Source of the DNA: an uncultured Sphingomonadaceae bacterium
GTDB taxonomy: Bacteria; Pseudomonadota; Alphaproteobacteria; Sphingomonadales; Sphingomonadaceae
NCBI GenBank assembly: GCA_947488625.1
Contig: CANKZR010000005.1
Coordinates: 35,113 to 99,112 of the forward strand
DNA: 64,000 bases
Reading direction: 5' to 3'
In this document: piece by piece, positions 17,248 through 24,878 of the stretch
Layout of the letters: each line of letters begins with the position of its first letter
How positions within the stretch are numbered: the stretch's first letter is position 1
Position numbers and translations under genes: made by a program
Notes under the pieces: generated by a model
Told to the model about the DNA's origin: nothing
Databases searched by the model: none
What the model saw: only the letters and a program-made list of their open reading frames with translations

Positions 17248-18693
17248 TTAAGGAACGATCGAGCGTGACTGGATGCCGCGCGACCAGTCGAGTGCGGCAG
17301 CCATCGAGGGCGACATCGAAGCAGCGAGCATGTTCTCGATCATCGCGGTCTTCTCGATGATCTGGACGATGGCGGTCACGCGCGCCTGTCCGGTCGCCTG
17401 CCGACTGGCGAGCTGGTTCCTGACCTCGGCAACCTGCGCGCGCCAGAGCGTCAGCTTGGCTTCGTCCGCAGCGATGAAACTCGCCATCGAGCGGCTCGCT
17501 TCGGACGAAATCCGCTCGAGGATCGCATGCAGCAGGTCGATGCTGGTAACCTCGGCGAGCGTCGCACGATCGTCGGTCGCCATGCCGCGGCCATAGGCGG
17601 CCTGGACGGTGAGAATCTTGTACAGGGGGAGCGAGGCAACCTGCAGCAGTTCGATCTCGGCAGCGCCGATGGCAGTGTCCTCGCGAATGGCTTCGACCAT
17701 GTTGCCGATCATGGTCGCGACGCGCGGGCGGATTGCTTTCGCCGATGAAAGGCTCAGCTGCTGGAAGGTGGGGTTGAGGCAAAGATCGGGCTCGGCGCAG
17801 CGGAAGACCTGGACACTCTGACCCTGCGTCCCGTCGAGCAGCGCCGTCACCAGCGTCGAAGAAGCATCACCGGCAAAAGGCACGAAGCTGCCCGAACCAT
17901 CGTCGCTCGGCGGAACGTAAATCACCGTGCCAATCAGCGTCATCGCATATTCGGCGAGGTCGCGATCGAAGGTGCCGCCGGGATTGAAGAAGGCGCTCTC
18001 CTTGAGGACATGCCAGGTGTAATTGCGCGGCACGCCGGGATTGACGTCCTCGAAGTCGGTGCCGCCGGCATTGTTGGTGCTTTCACGCTGGCCGCGCGTG
18101 CCGCAGCCATGCTTAGCGGCCGCATAGTCGGTGAAGATGCCGGTCGAATTGCCGATCGCTTCGCAGATCGCCTTGTCGGCAAGGTCGCCCTGTGGCCAGA
18201 CGCCGCCGACGAGGCCCTGCGCCATTTCGCAGGAGTTGATCGACAGCTCGTTCATGAGCTGCGCCTTCTGGCTAAACTCCTGCATGATCTTGTTGCACTC
18301 GGGGCAGATCGTGTCGATCGCGAGGCTGAAGGCAAAGCCCACCGCATTGTTGGCGACGGCTTTGAGGAGCGCGACCATTTCGCTGGCATTGATAAAGGAA
18401 AAGGAGCCGGCAAAGATATCGATCCCGCCGCAGCCAGCGCGTGCACGTGGCAGCTGGAGATTGGCGATGTTGGTGGTCTTCTGGGGAAAGCGGGTCCAGA
18501 CATTGCCCATGGAGTAATAGCCTGCCGACTGGCCTTCGAAGGCAGTCGGGCCAGTGACATTGGCGGCCGCGCCCATGTCATCCATGAAGCGGTCCATGCT
18601 GTTGCCGACATCCTGTGCCGATGCGGCAATCGGTGCCGTGATCATGGCGAGCGCGCCCAGCGTGAGTGCTAGTTGTCCGATCCTAGTAGTCAT
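17248..18693 (-). CDS. traH: Conjugal transfer protein TraH
   Basis: 481 residues. The start is ATG 18693, which gives a clean signal peptide (about 25 residues ending ASAQD); a longer frame exists but would overlap traF deeply. TraH is a periplasmic protein needed for pilus extension that forms a complex with TraF, TraU, TraW and TrbI. Seen here are the conserved beginning of the mature protein with NVTGP and the RAGCGGIDIFAGSFSFINA segment (about residues 98-117), followed by the CPEC cysteines, which are typical of the family. The start overlaps the traF stop by about 10 bases. Confidence 0.93.
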   Translation of the reverse strand: MTTRIGQLALTLGALAMITAPIAASAQDVGNSMDRFMDDMGAAANVTGPTAFEGQSAGYYSMGNVWTRFPQKTTNIANLQLPRARAGCGGIDIFAGSFSFINASEMVALLKAVANNAVGFAFSLAIDTICPECNKIMQEFSQKAQLMNELSINSCEMAQGLVGGVWPQGDLADKAICEAIGNSTGIFTDYAAAKHGCGTRGQRESTNNAGGTDFEDVNPGVPRNYTWHVLKESAFFNPGGTFDRDLAEYAMTLIGTVIYVPPSDDGSGSFVPFAGDASSTLVTALLDGTQGQSVQVFRCAEPDLCLNPTFQQLSLSSAKAIRPRVATMIGNMVEAIREDTAIGAAEIELLQVASLPLYKILTVQAAYGRGMATDDRATLAEVTSIDLLHAILERISSEASRSMASFIAADEAKLTLWRAQVAEVRNQLASRQATGQARVTAIVQIIEKTAMIENMLAASMSPSMAAALDWSRGIQSRSIVP

Positions 18694-19501
18694 GGCCGGC
18701 TTCCCTGGTGGTGAGGAGGTAGATGCGGTCCTGCAGTTCGTCGGCGGAGAGCACGCCGTAGCCGATCGGGATCGGGCGGCGGGTCTCGCTGTCCCACAGC
18801 ACGACCGCAGGGGTGATACCGGGCTCGAGGCCCATGCGCGGACGCTGGCCGTTCTCGACCGTGTAGTTCGGGAAATGCCGCGAGGGTCCGCCATCGGTCG
18901 AGATCGCGCGCACGGTGATGCGCCAGCGCTCGGCGACCGATTTGACGATCGGGCTCATGACCTCGCAGGCGCCGCAGGTCTGAGCGAAGAAGTAGAATAA
19001 TCCGTAGCGCTGCGAGAGCCGCGCCATGACAACGTCGCGCTCGGCAGCGCGCGCGTCCTGCCATTGTCTTTTGGCGAGCGCGCCGACTGGGCGTTCGAGC
19101 GTGTAATCGAGTGCGGGATCCTGCCACAGCGCGCGCTGCCAGACATCGGAGAACAGCGAGGCGCGATCGAGTTGCTCGCGCTGGAAACGGATATAGGCGG
19201 TGACGTTGGCAGGCGTGGGATAGAGGATTGCCTGCGCTTTCAGCTCGCGCAGCTCGCCGGTGATGGCGTCGAGTTCTTCGGCGGCGCTTGTCGCCGGGAT
19301 CGAGGTTGCCTCGTCCTCGTGCGGCTCCGGCTCGGGGTCGATGCAGTAGAACCAGTAACCGAGCTGCCGCTCCTCGCAGTAGAGCGTATCGGCAGTGTTG
19401 GTACTGGCCTGGGCCTCCTGCGCCATGGCAGATTGGCCGACGCCCGGCATGGTCATGGACAGCACCAGCGCGAGGCCGATGAATTGGGCGGCACGGCGCA
19501 T
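18683..19501 (-). CDS. traF: Conjugal pilus assembly protein TraF (thioredoxin fold)
   Basis: 272 residues from ATG 19501, which overlaps the traN stop; this start gives a signal peptide ending near SAMAQ. TraF is a periplasmic thioredoxin-fold protein of the F pilus assembly complex. Unlike E. coli F TraF, a CxxC pair is present (Cys176-Gly-Ala-Cys179 in QTCGACEV), so a redox role is possible. The rest follows the family: the LYFFFAQ-like strand before the CxxC and the cis-proline region GITPAVVLWD. It sits between traN and traH as in other F-type operons. Confidence 0.9.
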   Translation of the reverse strand: MRRAAQFIGLALVLSMTMPGVGQSAMAQEAQASTNTADTLYCEERQLGYWFYCIDPEPEPHEDEATSIPATSAAEELDAITGELRELKAQAILYPTPANVTAYIRFQREQLDRASLFSDVWQRALWQDPALDYTLERPVGALAKRQWQDARAAERDVVMARLSQRYGLFYFFAQTCGACEVMSPIVKSVAERWRITVRAISTDGGPSRHFPNYTVENGQRPRMGLEPGITPAVVLWDSETRRPIPIGYGVLSADELQDRIYLLTTREAGHDY

Positions 19502-21225
19502 CACGGGTTGCTCCTTGCGTAGTAGTCTTCGATTTTCTGCTGGATGAGCACGCTGGTCTCGAGTTCGTCGGGCAGGCGCGCTGCCTCGGTGAACTCGGCA
19601 TAGACTTCGGAAAAATCCATCTGGCTCAAATCGAGTTGCGCGAACTCGTCGAGCGTGAAGCCCTCGCACTGCTCTTCCTTCGGCGCGTCCCAGGGCTTGG
19701 GCAGTTGCGCTCGGCCTTGCTCCTGCAGGATCCGCGAGAGCTTGGACTCAAAGCAGCAATAGGCCTTGCGCTTGGTGAGGCAGACGCCGAGGAACTTGTC
19801 CGAGCAATAGGTCCCGACATAGGCGCACAGGCCCTGCGCATCGCGCTCATGCAGCAGCACTTCCTCGCGGTCGCAGCCCAGTGTCACGAGCAGGCTGATC
19901 CCCGGAATAAGCGGGAAGCCCTTGCCCTTGCAGCAATTGAGAATGCCAAAAACCTTGGACGAGCAGGTATTGCGCGTACCTCTGAAAAGCGTGAGCGTGT
20001 CGGGATCGAACTCGCCGCGCGCCTGGTTCATCGCGTTTAGGGCAACGACTGCATCCTTGAACTCGTCATTGGCGGTGCGCTCGATGGTCTCGCATGAGCC
20101 GTCGATGCAATAGACATCGCCATCGCAGATATATTGCGCAGGCGCCGAGCCATCGGGCGGCAGGGCGCATTCGTAGAGCCGCTCGCTGGTCTGGCAGGGT
20201 GTCTCGTCGGTGAGGCATTCCTCGCGCAGGAAGCGGCATTCGGGATTGGCTTCGATTTCGCCGCAATCATTGCCCGACACCGTGTCGAGGCACTGGTAGT
20301 CGCGCTGCCACTCCCAGCAGTTGCGGGTGATCGAAACACCATCGACCACGCGCGTCTGCGGACTGGCATCGGTGCAGGTCTCGGTCATTTGTGAGCAGGT
20401 AGAGGCCTGGGCAAGCGGCAGGCACTGGCTGTCATCGAGCCGGACATCGACCGTCCGGGTGGTTGTTACATCGTCGGGCGCGAAGCCACCAATTTGTTCG
20501 CCACAGCGGAAGCGGTGGACTTCGATCATGTTCTGCCCGCGGCAGGGAATGCTCGAGAATCGCGGCAGCTGGTAACAGGGCACCAAAGCGGTCTGGTAGA
20601 GGTGGCAGCTGCCGCCGGTATAGTTCGTGCACGACCACTTGCCGTTGTCGGGCGCATTGTTGGGCAGGCAGTAATAGTCGTATTCGCTCGTTGTAGTGAC
20701 CTCGGGCACGAGGCTCGCCGTGCAACTGGCGTCGACAAGTTCGCCCGAGGTCCCGCTGTTACAGGTGGCGATATAGGTGCCTGCCGAGGCCGAGCCCGGC
20801 GGCAGTTCGACGCACTGCCCCTGGCTGCCGCCGATCGCCATGCCGCTGGTATAGTTGAGCGGCGCATCGCTGATGGCGCCCGCGCGCGCGATCACCGCCT
20901 CGATCTCGGTGGGATCGAATCGCGCGCGGCGCGCGAGGCTCTCTTCCATCGCCCGGTAGCCTTCATGGACCTGTGCTGCGCTTCGTGAACTGCTTTCGAT
21001 CCGGTCGGGATCGTCGGCCAGCGTCTCAAGCCCCTGCACGCCATTTGGATCATAGTTCGGAAGGCGATTGGCATCGACCGGGGCGGAAGTGCTGCTTCGC
21101 GCGGTCTCCAGGAGATCGCGTGCGGTCTCCTTGCCATCGGCGCGCGCGGCATCGGTCGATTGCGACAGGGCGCTTCCCGGCAAGGCGAGGGCCAGCAGGC
21201 AAGCGAATAGAGGTGCCAATTTCAT
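19501..21225 (-). CDS. traN: Conjugal transfer mating pair stabilisation protein TraN
   Basis: 574 residues, a cysteine-rich secreted outer-membrane protein that recognises the recipient surface in F-type mating. A signal peptide (first 21 residues, ending ALS) precedes the mature protein. More than 30 cysteines are visible, many in CxxxxxC spacings, and the C-terminal block CCKGKGFPLIPG ... YVGTYCSDKFLGVCLTKRK... CCFESKLSRILQEQGR is the hallmark of TraN. The 3' end overlaps the traF start. TraN sequence varies with recipient specificity, so the central part (about 200-350) is expected to be the divergent tip. Confidence 0.92.
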   Translation of the reverse strand: MKLAPLFACLLALALPGSALSQSTDAARADGKETARDLLETARSSTSAPVDANRLPNYDPNGVQGLETLADDPDRIESSSRSAAQVHEGYRAMEESLARRARFDPTEIEAVIARAGAISDAPLNYTSGMAIGGSQGQCVELPPGSASAGTYIATCNSGTSGELVDASCTASLVPEVTTTSEYDYYCLPNNAPDNGKWSCTNYTGGSCHLYQTALVPCYQLPRFSSIPCRGQNMIEVHRFRCGEQIGGFAPDDVTTTRTVDVRLDDSQCLPLAQASTCSQMTETCTDASPQTRVVDGVSITRNCWEWQRDYQCLDTVSGNDCGEIEANPECRFLREECLTDETPCQTSERLYECALPPDGSAPAQYICDGDVYCIDGSCETIERTANDEFKDAVVALNAMNQARGEFDPDTLTLFRGTRNTCSSKVFGILNCCKGKGFPLIPGISLLVTLGCDREEVLLHERDAQGLCAYVGTYCSDKFLGVCLTKRKAYCCFESKLSRILQEQGRAQLPKPWDAPKEEQCEGFTLDEFAQLDLSQMDFSEVYAEFTEAARLPDELETSVLIQQKIEDYYARSNP

Positions 21226-21977
21226 GGCCGGGCTCCTTCAAGCTGGGTGAGGTGATGGCGGGCAGCAGTGGCCCCCGGACCACCGCCTCCGGCAAAGGTC
21301 TCGAGGACGTAGGCGACGCTGACATTGCCCGCGAGGCGGTCGTGCGGGGGCACCTGGCTGGTGCAATCGAAGCCGTCGCAGGGGCTGAAATCCCCGCCGA
21401 GCATGACGAAACTCGGCGCGGCCTCGATATCGAAGGCACGGAACAGCCGCGGGTCGATCCCGAGCGCGCCGGTATCGCTGCCGTCGCTCCAGATCGCTGC
21501 GAGGCGGCGCTTGAAGAGATCGGCATTGCCCTCGGGAAAGCCGCGCAGCACGGTGACACCGCCCGCGCGCGCCATGTCCTGCACCAGCGTCTTGAGCGAC
21601 GCTTCTGGCATGGAGAGCGAGGCAAAGGCGATGAAACGCGGGCTGGTTCCCAATGCGCTTCGCTCGGCGGCAGCCTGGTCGCGCACCATGGCATCGAAAT
21701 CGAGTACCTCGCCCGAGCTTTCTGCTCCGACGCTCGCGACATAGGCTGCGCGATTGCCTTGCGCCTCGCCTTGCGTTGTCCGCGCGTCCTCGACGAGCGT
21801 CTCGGCGCGATTGCGCACACTGGTTGCGAGCGCTTCGGCATCTTCGGTGAACTCGCCCGCACGCGCACGGATGTCTTCGAGATCGAGCTCCGGGTCGGTA
21901 TCCTGCGCGGCGACGGCAGCGAAGCCTGCAGCGGTTGCCAGCGCAATGGCGACGAGAAGGGGGAAGGTGTGTTTCAT
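21222..21977 (-). CDS. trbC: Type-F pilus assembly protein TrbC
   Basis: 251 residues from ATG 21977 with a signal peptide ending near AAVAAQ. TrbC is a periplasmic pilus assembly factor. The segment SPRFIAFASLSMPEASLKTL (about 112-131) followed by GGVTVLRGFPEG is the TrbC family core and looks like a thioredoxin-related fold without a CxxC. The N-terminal 90 residues are helical and acidic. Start and stop overlap the flanking traU and traN by 4 bases each, showing tight coupling. In E. coli F, trbC also lies between traU and traN. Confidence 0.88.
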   Translation of the reverse strand: MKHTFPLLVAIALATAAGFAAVAAQDTDPELDLEDIRARAGEFTEDAEALATSVRNRAETLVEDARTTQGEAQGNRAAYVASVGAESSGEVLDFDAMVRDQAAAERSALGTSPRFIAFASLSMPEASLKTLVQDMARAGGVTVLRGFPEGNADLFKRRLAAIWSDGSDTGALGIDPRLFRAFDIEAAPSFVMLGGDFSPCDGFDCTSQVPPHDRLAGNVSVAYVLETFAGGGGPGATAARHHLTQLEGARP

Positions 21978-22987
21978 AGCGCGCAGCAATTCCTCTTGCG
22001 CCAGACGAGGTAGCCCATGTCCTCGCCAATGGCGGGAATGACCTGTCCGGGTTCCTGGAGCGTGGTGGAGGCACCAATCGGCGGGCAGGCATAACGGCCC
22101 GAGGTCGCCGGATTGGGGTTGGTCATCTGGAAGCGGTATTGCTGCTTCCTCATCACCGGCATGAGGTATTTGCCGCACAGGCCCGCGCTGCCCATTGTCC
22201 CCCAGGAGACGAGTTCGCGGTGAAGCTTGTAGGCAAAGCGCGAGAGCACCAGGCGCGAAGCCTGCACGTGTCCGATCGAGGCCGAGACATTGCCGTTCAT
22301 CGGGTACATCGAGCCCTGGCAGCCAGCGCACCAGAACATCTCGTCGAGCGGCAAATTGGCGGTCGATGCGGCGCAGTCGGCCGCGCAGGCAGCCAAGGCC
22401 AGCGGGTTGGCGAAGAGCACGGCTTCGGGGTTGATGATCGCGGTGAGTTCGGAATCCTGCCACAGCGGATCGATCTCGGAGATGTAGAGAATGTCGATCG
22501 AGCCGGGTTCGAGACAGAGGAAATCGGCGACGATCTCCATCCAGTAGATCAGCGGATAAGCGTACCAGTGGACGTGCCAGCTCGAATAATACTGGCTTGC
22601 CCCGCCGATGGCCGAAGGACCCGAGATCGAGCGGAAGCCGATATCGAAGCCGGGATCGAGCTTGGTGCCGCCGAGGTTGACGAAGCACCAGGGCTTCATG
22701 CTGACATCGGCGAGACGCACCGGCTCCCAGAAGCCCATGGCGATGCCGGGGCGGATGCCACACAGGCATAGCGGCAGGTCGGGATTGTCGGGATCGGGGC
22801 GGTTCGAAGGCCAGATATCGAGCGCACCGATCGAGATCGGGAACAGGCACGACCAGCAGATATCGGTGATCGGATTGACGAAGCTGCCGGTGCATTTGCC
22901 CGGCTCGCCGCCTGCAGCGGCAGGTGTGGCGAGGGCTAGCGAGACTATCGCGAGAGCTGCGGCAAGGAGTTTGCGCAAGGTGCTCAT
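21974..22987 (-). CDS. traU: Conjugal transfer protein TraU
   Basis: 337 residues with a signal peptide (residues 1-25, ending PAAAGG). TraU is a periplasmic protein required for DNA transfer and pilus formation. The mature N-terminus GKCTGSFVNPITDICWSCLF is nearly a signature of TraU, followed by paired cysteines CLCGI and a large number of further Cys that should be disulfide-bonded; a DsbC-like isomerase is encoded in the same operon. The start overlaps the traW stop. Length agrees with F TraU (330). Confidence 0.95.
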   Translation of the reverse strand: MSTLRKLLAAALAIVSLALATPAAAGGEPGKCTGSFVNPITDICWSCLFPISIGALDIWPSNRPDPDNPDLPLCLCGIRPGIAMGFWEPVRLADVSMKPWCFVNLGGTKLDPGFDIGFRSISGPSAIGGASQYYSSWHVHWYAYPLIYWMEIVADFLCLEPGSIDILYISEIDPLWQDSELTAIINPEAVLFANPLALAACAADCAASTANLPLDEMFWCAGCQGSMYPMNGNVSASIGHVQASRLVLSRFAYKLHRELVSWGTMGSAGLCGKYLMPVMRKQQYRFQMTNPNPATSGRYACPPIGASTTLQEPGQVIPAIGEDMGYLVWRKRNCCAL

Positions 22988-23616
22988 TGGTCCGCCTCCG
23001 CCTTGGCGGGCAGCGCGATTTCGCTGACCTCGAGCTGGCGTCCCTGTTGGCGCACGCGCGCAGGTACGGCGGTAATGCCGAAACGCTTGGTCAGTATTCC
23101 CTGCTGGTCGAAATAGAACCGCCGCTGTCTTGCGCGCATCAGCTGCAGCGGCGCGCCGCTTACGAGGATCAGCTTGGGTTGGCCTTGCTGGCGCAGCGCC
23201 CAGGCGAGCTGCTCGGCATCGTCGCCATCGAGGAACAAGAGATCGGCACGCAAAGAAACGCTGTCGAGCGGATTGACGCGGGTTCCCGCGGCATGGATGA
23301 GCTCACCGCGCGCGCCCCTGATATCCTGCTGCAAGGCAATGGTCGGATCGAAGACCCACGAGCGGCTTTCGCGGGCACGCGCAATCCCGGCGACGGGCGC
23401 GGGGCGTTCGACGCGCGCGAGCGTGCGGCGCTTCAGTTCGTCGTTGAGCCGCGCGGTCTCGCCAGAGGCTTCCATGCTTGTGAGCCGCGACTCGATCTGT
23501 TCGAGGAGGTCGCGTTCCACCACGGGGAAGACGGTGCCGCGCTGACCGTAGTCGCGGGCCTGGGCGGTCGCGGGAAAGAAGGACGCAAGGGCGAGAATGA
23601 GAAGGGCGCGGCGCAT
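22984..23616 (-). CDS. traW: Conjugal transfer protein TraW
   Basis: 210 residues from ATG 23616 (a GTG one codon upstream is the alternative). Signal peptide ends at TAQARD. The mature start YGQRGTVFPVVERDLLEQIE is typical TraW. TraW acts in the periplasm with TraU and TrbC in pilus assembly. The C-terminal half (VSLRADLLFLDGDDAEQL and ITKRFGI-like segments) carries the family's conserved arrangement. ATG overlaps the stop of the S26 peptidase gene. In some F-type systems TraW is fused to TrbC; here they are separate. Confidence 0.9.
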   Translation of the reverse strand: MRRALLILALASFFPATAQARDYGQRGTVFPVVERDLLEQIESRLTSMEASGETARLNDELKRRTLARVERPAPVAGIARARESRSWVFDPTIALQQDIRGARGELIHAAGTRVNPLDSVSLRADLLFLDGDDAEQLAWALRQQGQPKLILVSGAPLQLMRARQRRFYFDQQGILTKRFGITAVPARVRQQGRQLEVSEIALPAKAEADQ

Positions 23617-24122
23617 CACAGGATCGCCTTTCCGCTGCCGAGGATCTGGCCCCGGCAGACAAAGCCGATCTCGCCGTAGCGGCTGTCGAACCCGCGCGGA
23701 TGATCGGTCCCGACATAGAAGCAGTTGTCCGGCACTGGTCCTGCGGGGCCGCGCGTCAGCGTGATGCCGAGCCGGGTCCGGGCGAGCCGCGTCGCCACTT
23801 TCTCACCATTCACGAAGACCTCCATGCCATGATGGCTCACCACATCGCCCGGCAGGCCGATCACCTTTTTGCCGAACATTTGCGGGTCTTCCCCGAAATG
23901 CTTCGCAACGAGCACGCTTGCGGGCGGCTTGAAGAAAATGAGGCTGCCGCGCTCGATCGGGGCGGCTTTGTCGAGCCAGAAGGCCCAGTTGGGTAGGCTC
24001 GGACTGGCATTGATGAGGAAGGCATGGCTCTTGCTGAAGGCATCGATTGGCGCCCAGGCGAGCGGCAATGCAACGAGACCGCACAGCAGGCCGACGCGCT
24101 TCCAGTTGAAGAAGTGCCTCAT
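23616..24122 (-). CDS. S26-family signal peptidase of the transfer system (TrhF/TraF-like)
   Basis: 168 residues. An N-terminal membrane anchor (about 9-28) is followed by the S26 catalytic serine in NASPSLPNWAF (Ser42 most likely) and the lysine of FGKKVIGLPGD (Lys85 or Lys86), the boxes used by the RP4 TraF / R27 TrhF branch of leader peptidases. It probably matures propilin TraA or another secreted Tra protein. E. coli F has no such gene, but sphingomonad and IncH-type F-like systems do. It lies between trbI and traW with 4-base overlaps at the 5' end and about 1 base at the 3' end. Confidence 0.85.
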   Translation of the reverse strand: MRHFFNWKRVGLLCGLVALPLAWAPIDAFSKSHAFLINASPSLPNWAFWLDKAAPIERGSLIFFKPPASVLVAKHFGEDPQMFGKKVIGLPGDVVSHHGMEVFVNGEKVATRLARTRLGITLTRGPAGPVPDNCFYVGTDHPRGFDSRYGEIGFVCRGQILGSGKAIL

Positions 24123-24496
24123 GGCTGCGCCTCTTCATTGAGCTTGCCAGCGATGCGTTCTTCGAGGTCGGGCGTCACGTCATCTTCGGCACCCGCGAGC
24201 ACGGCTTCTGCCACCAGGACAACCTTGCCTTCTGCGGCGTATTCGTCGAGCACCGCGGTATAGGCTTCGACGAAAGCGCGGCCGGCCTCCTCAGTGGTGA
24301 CCGGGTCGGCCTCCGCGCGTGCTGCGGCATCGACAAATCCCTTGATCGTGTCGGCCAGGCGCACGGTGACGATTTGGGGAGGATTTTCCTGTGTTACGGT
24401 TCGGGTGATCCACCCGGCCCACAACAAGACCCCAACTATCGCCAGCATGCGAACAATGCTTATGGCGAGCGTGGCAAAGCCCGGACGATCAGTCAT
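24119..24496 (-). CDS. trbI: Type-F conjugative transfer protein TrbI
   Basis: 125 residues from ATG 24496. One membrane helix near the N-terminus (about 12-30, IVRMLAIVGVLLWAGWI) precedes a short periplasmic part. ENPPQIVTVRLADTIKGFVD and the following acidic helix fit the TrbI_Ftype family, whose F member influences pilus outgrowth and retraction. Position between traC and traW is as in the F operon. A longer frame reaching 24652 would overlap the preceding membrane-protein gene and is rejected as a start. Confidence 0.85.
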   Translation of the reverse strand: MTDRPGFATLAISIVRMLAIVGVLLWAGWITRTVTQENPPQIVTVRLADTIKGFVDAAARAEADPVTTEEAGRAFVEAYTAVLDEYAAEGKVVLVAEAVLAGAEDDVTPDLEERIAGKLNEEAQP

Positions 24497-24878
24497 GCGG
24501 CATCTCCTTTTCGAGGCGTGCTGCAAGCCGCCGAAGGAAGGTGGGGAGACGAACCAATGTGAGCCCGCCAACAAGCCCGATGAAGGCGAGTTGCAGGGCA
24601 CGGCTAAATGACAACCGGTCCCATGGCGGTGCGCTTGCATAGTGGTCGGCAAGGTTGCCGAGCTGGGCGAACAGCAAGCTCAGGTCCCATCCTGCAAGAA
24701 GCAGGAATACAAACAGCGGCAGGCCGAGTATTGTAAGCAAAACGCTCGCGGCAAAGATGGACGCCTCGATCAGAACCAGGCAGGAGCCTTGGACCATTTG
24801 TTTGACGGCAACCTTGGGTTTCGGGATCTCGGTGCGCTCGATCCGATCGAGCATGGTTTCGACATCGAAGCACATCAT
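24489..24878 (-). CDS. Unrecognised two- or three-helix membrane protein in the tra operon
   Basis: 129 residues; ATG 24875 is an equal alternative start. The N-terminal 27 residues are charged (ERTEIPKPKVAVKQ). Hydrophobic helices follow at about 30-60 (two close helices, VLIEASIFAASVLLTILGLPL and FVFLLLAGW) and near 92-108. The C-terminus is basic. It starts within the last bases of traC and overlaps trbI, so it is embedded in the operon and probably belongs to the apparatus. No F-plasmid counterpart comes to mind; a lineage-specific inner-membrane accessory is likely. Confidence 0.65.
   Translation of the reverse strand: MMCFDVETMLDRIERTEIPKPKVAVKQMVQGSCLVLIEASIFAASVLLTILGLPLFVFLLLAGWDLSLLFAQLGNLADHYASAPPWDRLSFSRALQLAFIGLVGGLTLVRLPTFLRRLAARLEKEMPHD

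Noticed and set aside
17248..18894. 548-residue version of TraH
   Set aside because: The additional 67 residues overlap traF and lack a signal peptide at the front; ATG 18693 gives a normal one.
21222..22895. 557-codon frame covering trbC and part of traU in another frame
   Set aside because: Only its last 251 codons are protein-like (TrbC with signal peptide from ATG 21977); the front part is a shadow of traU.
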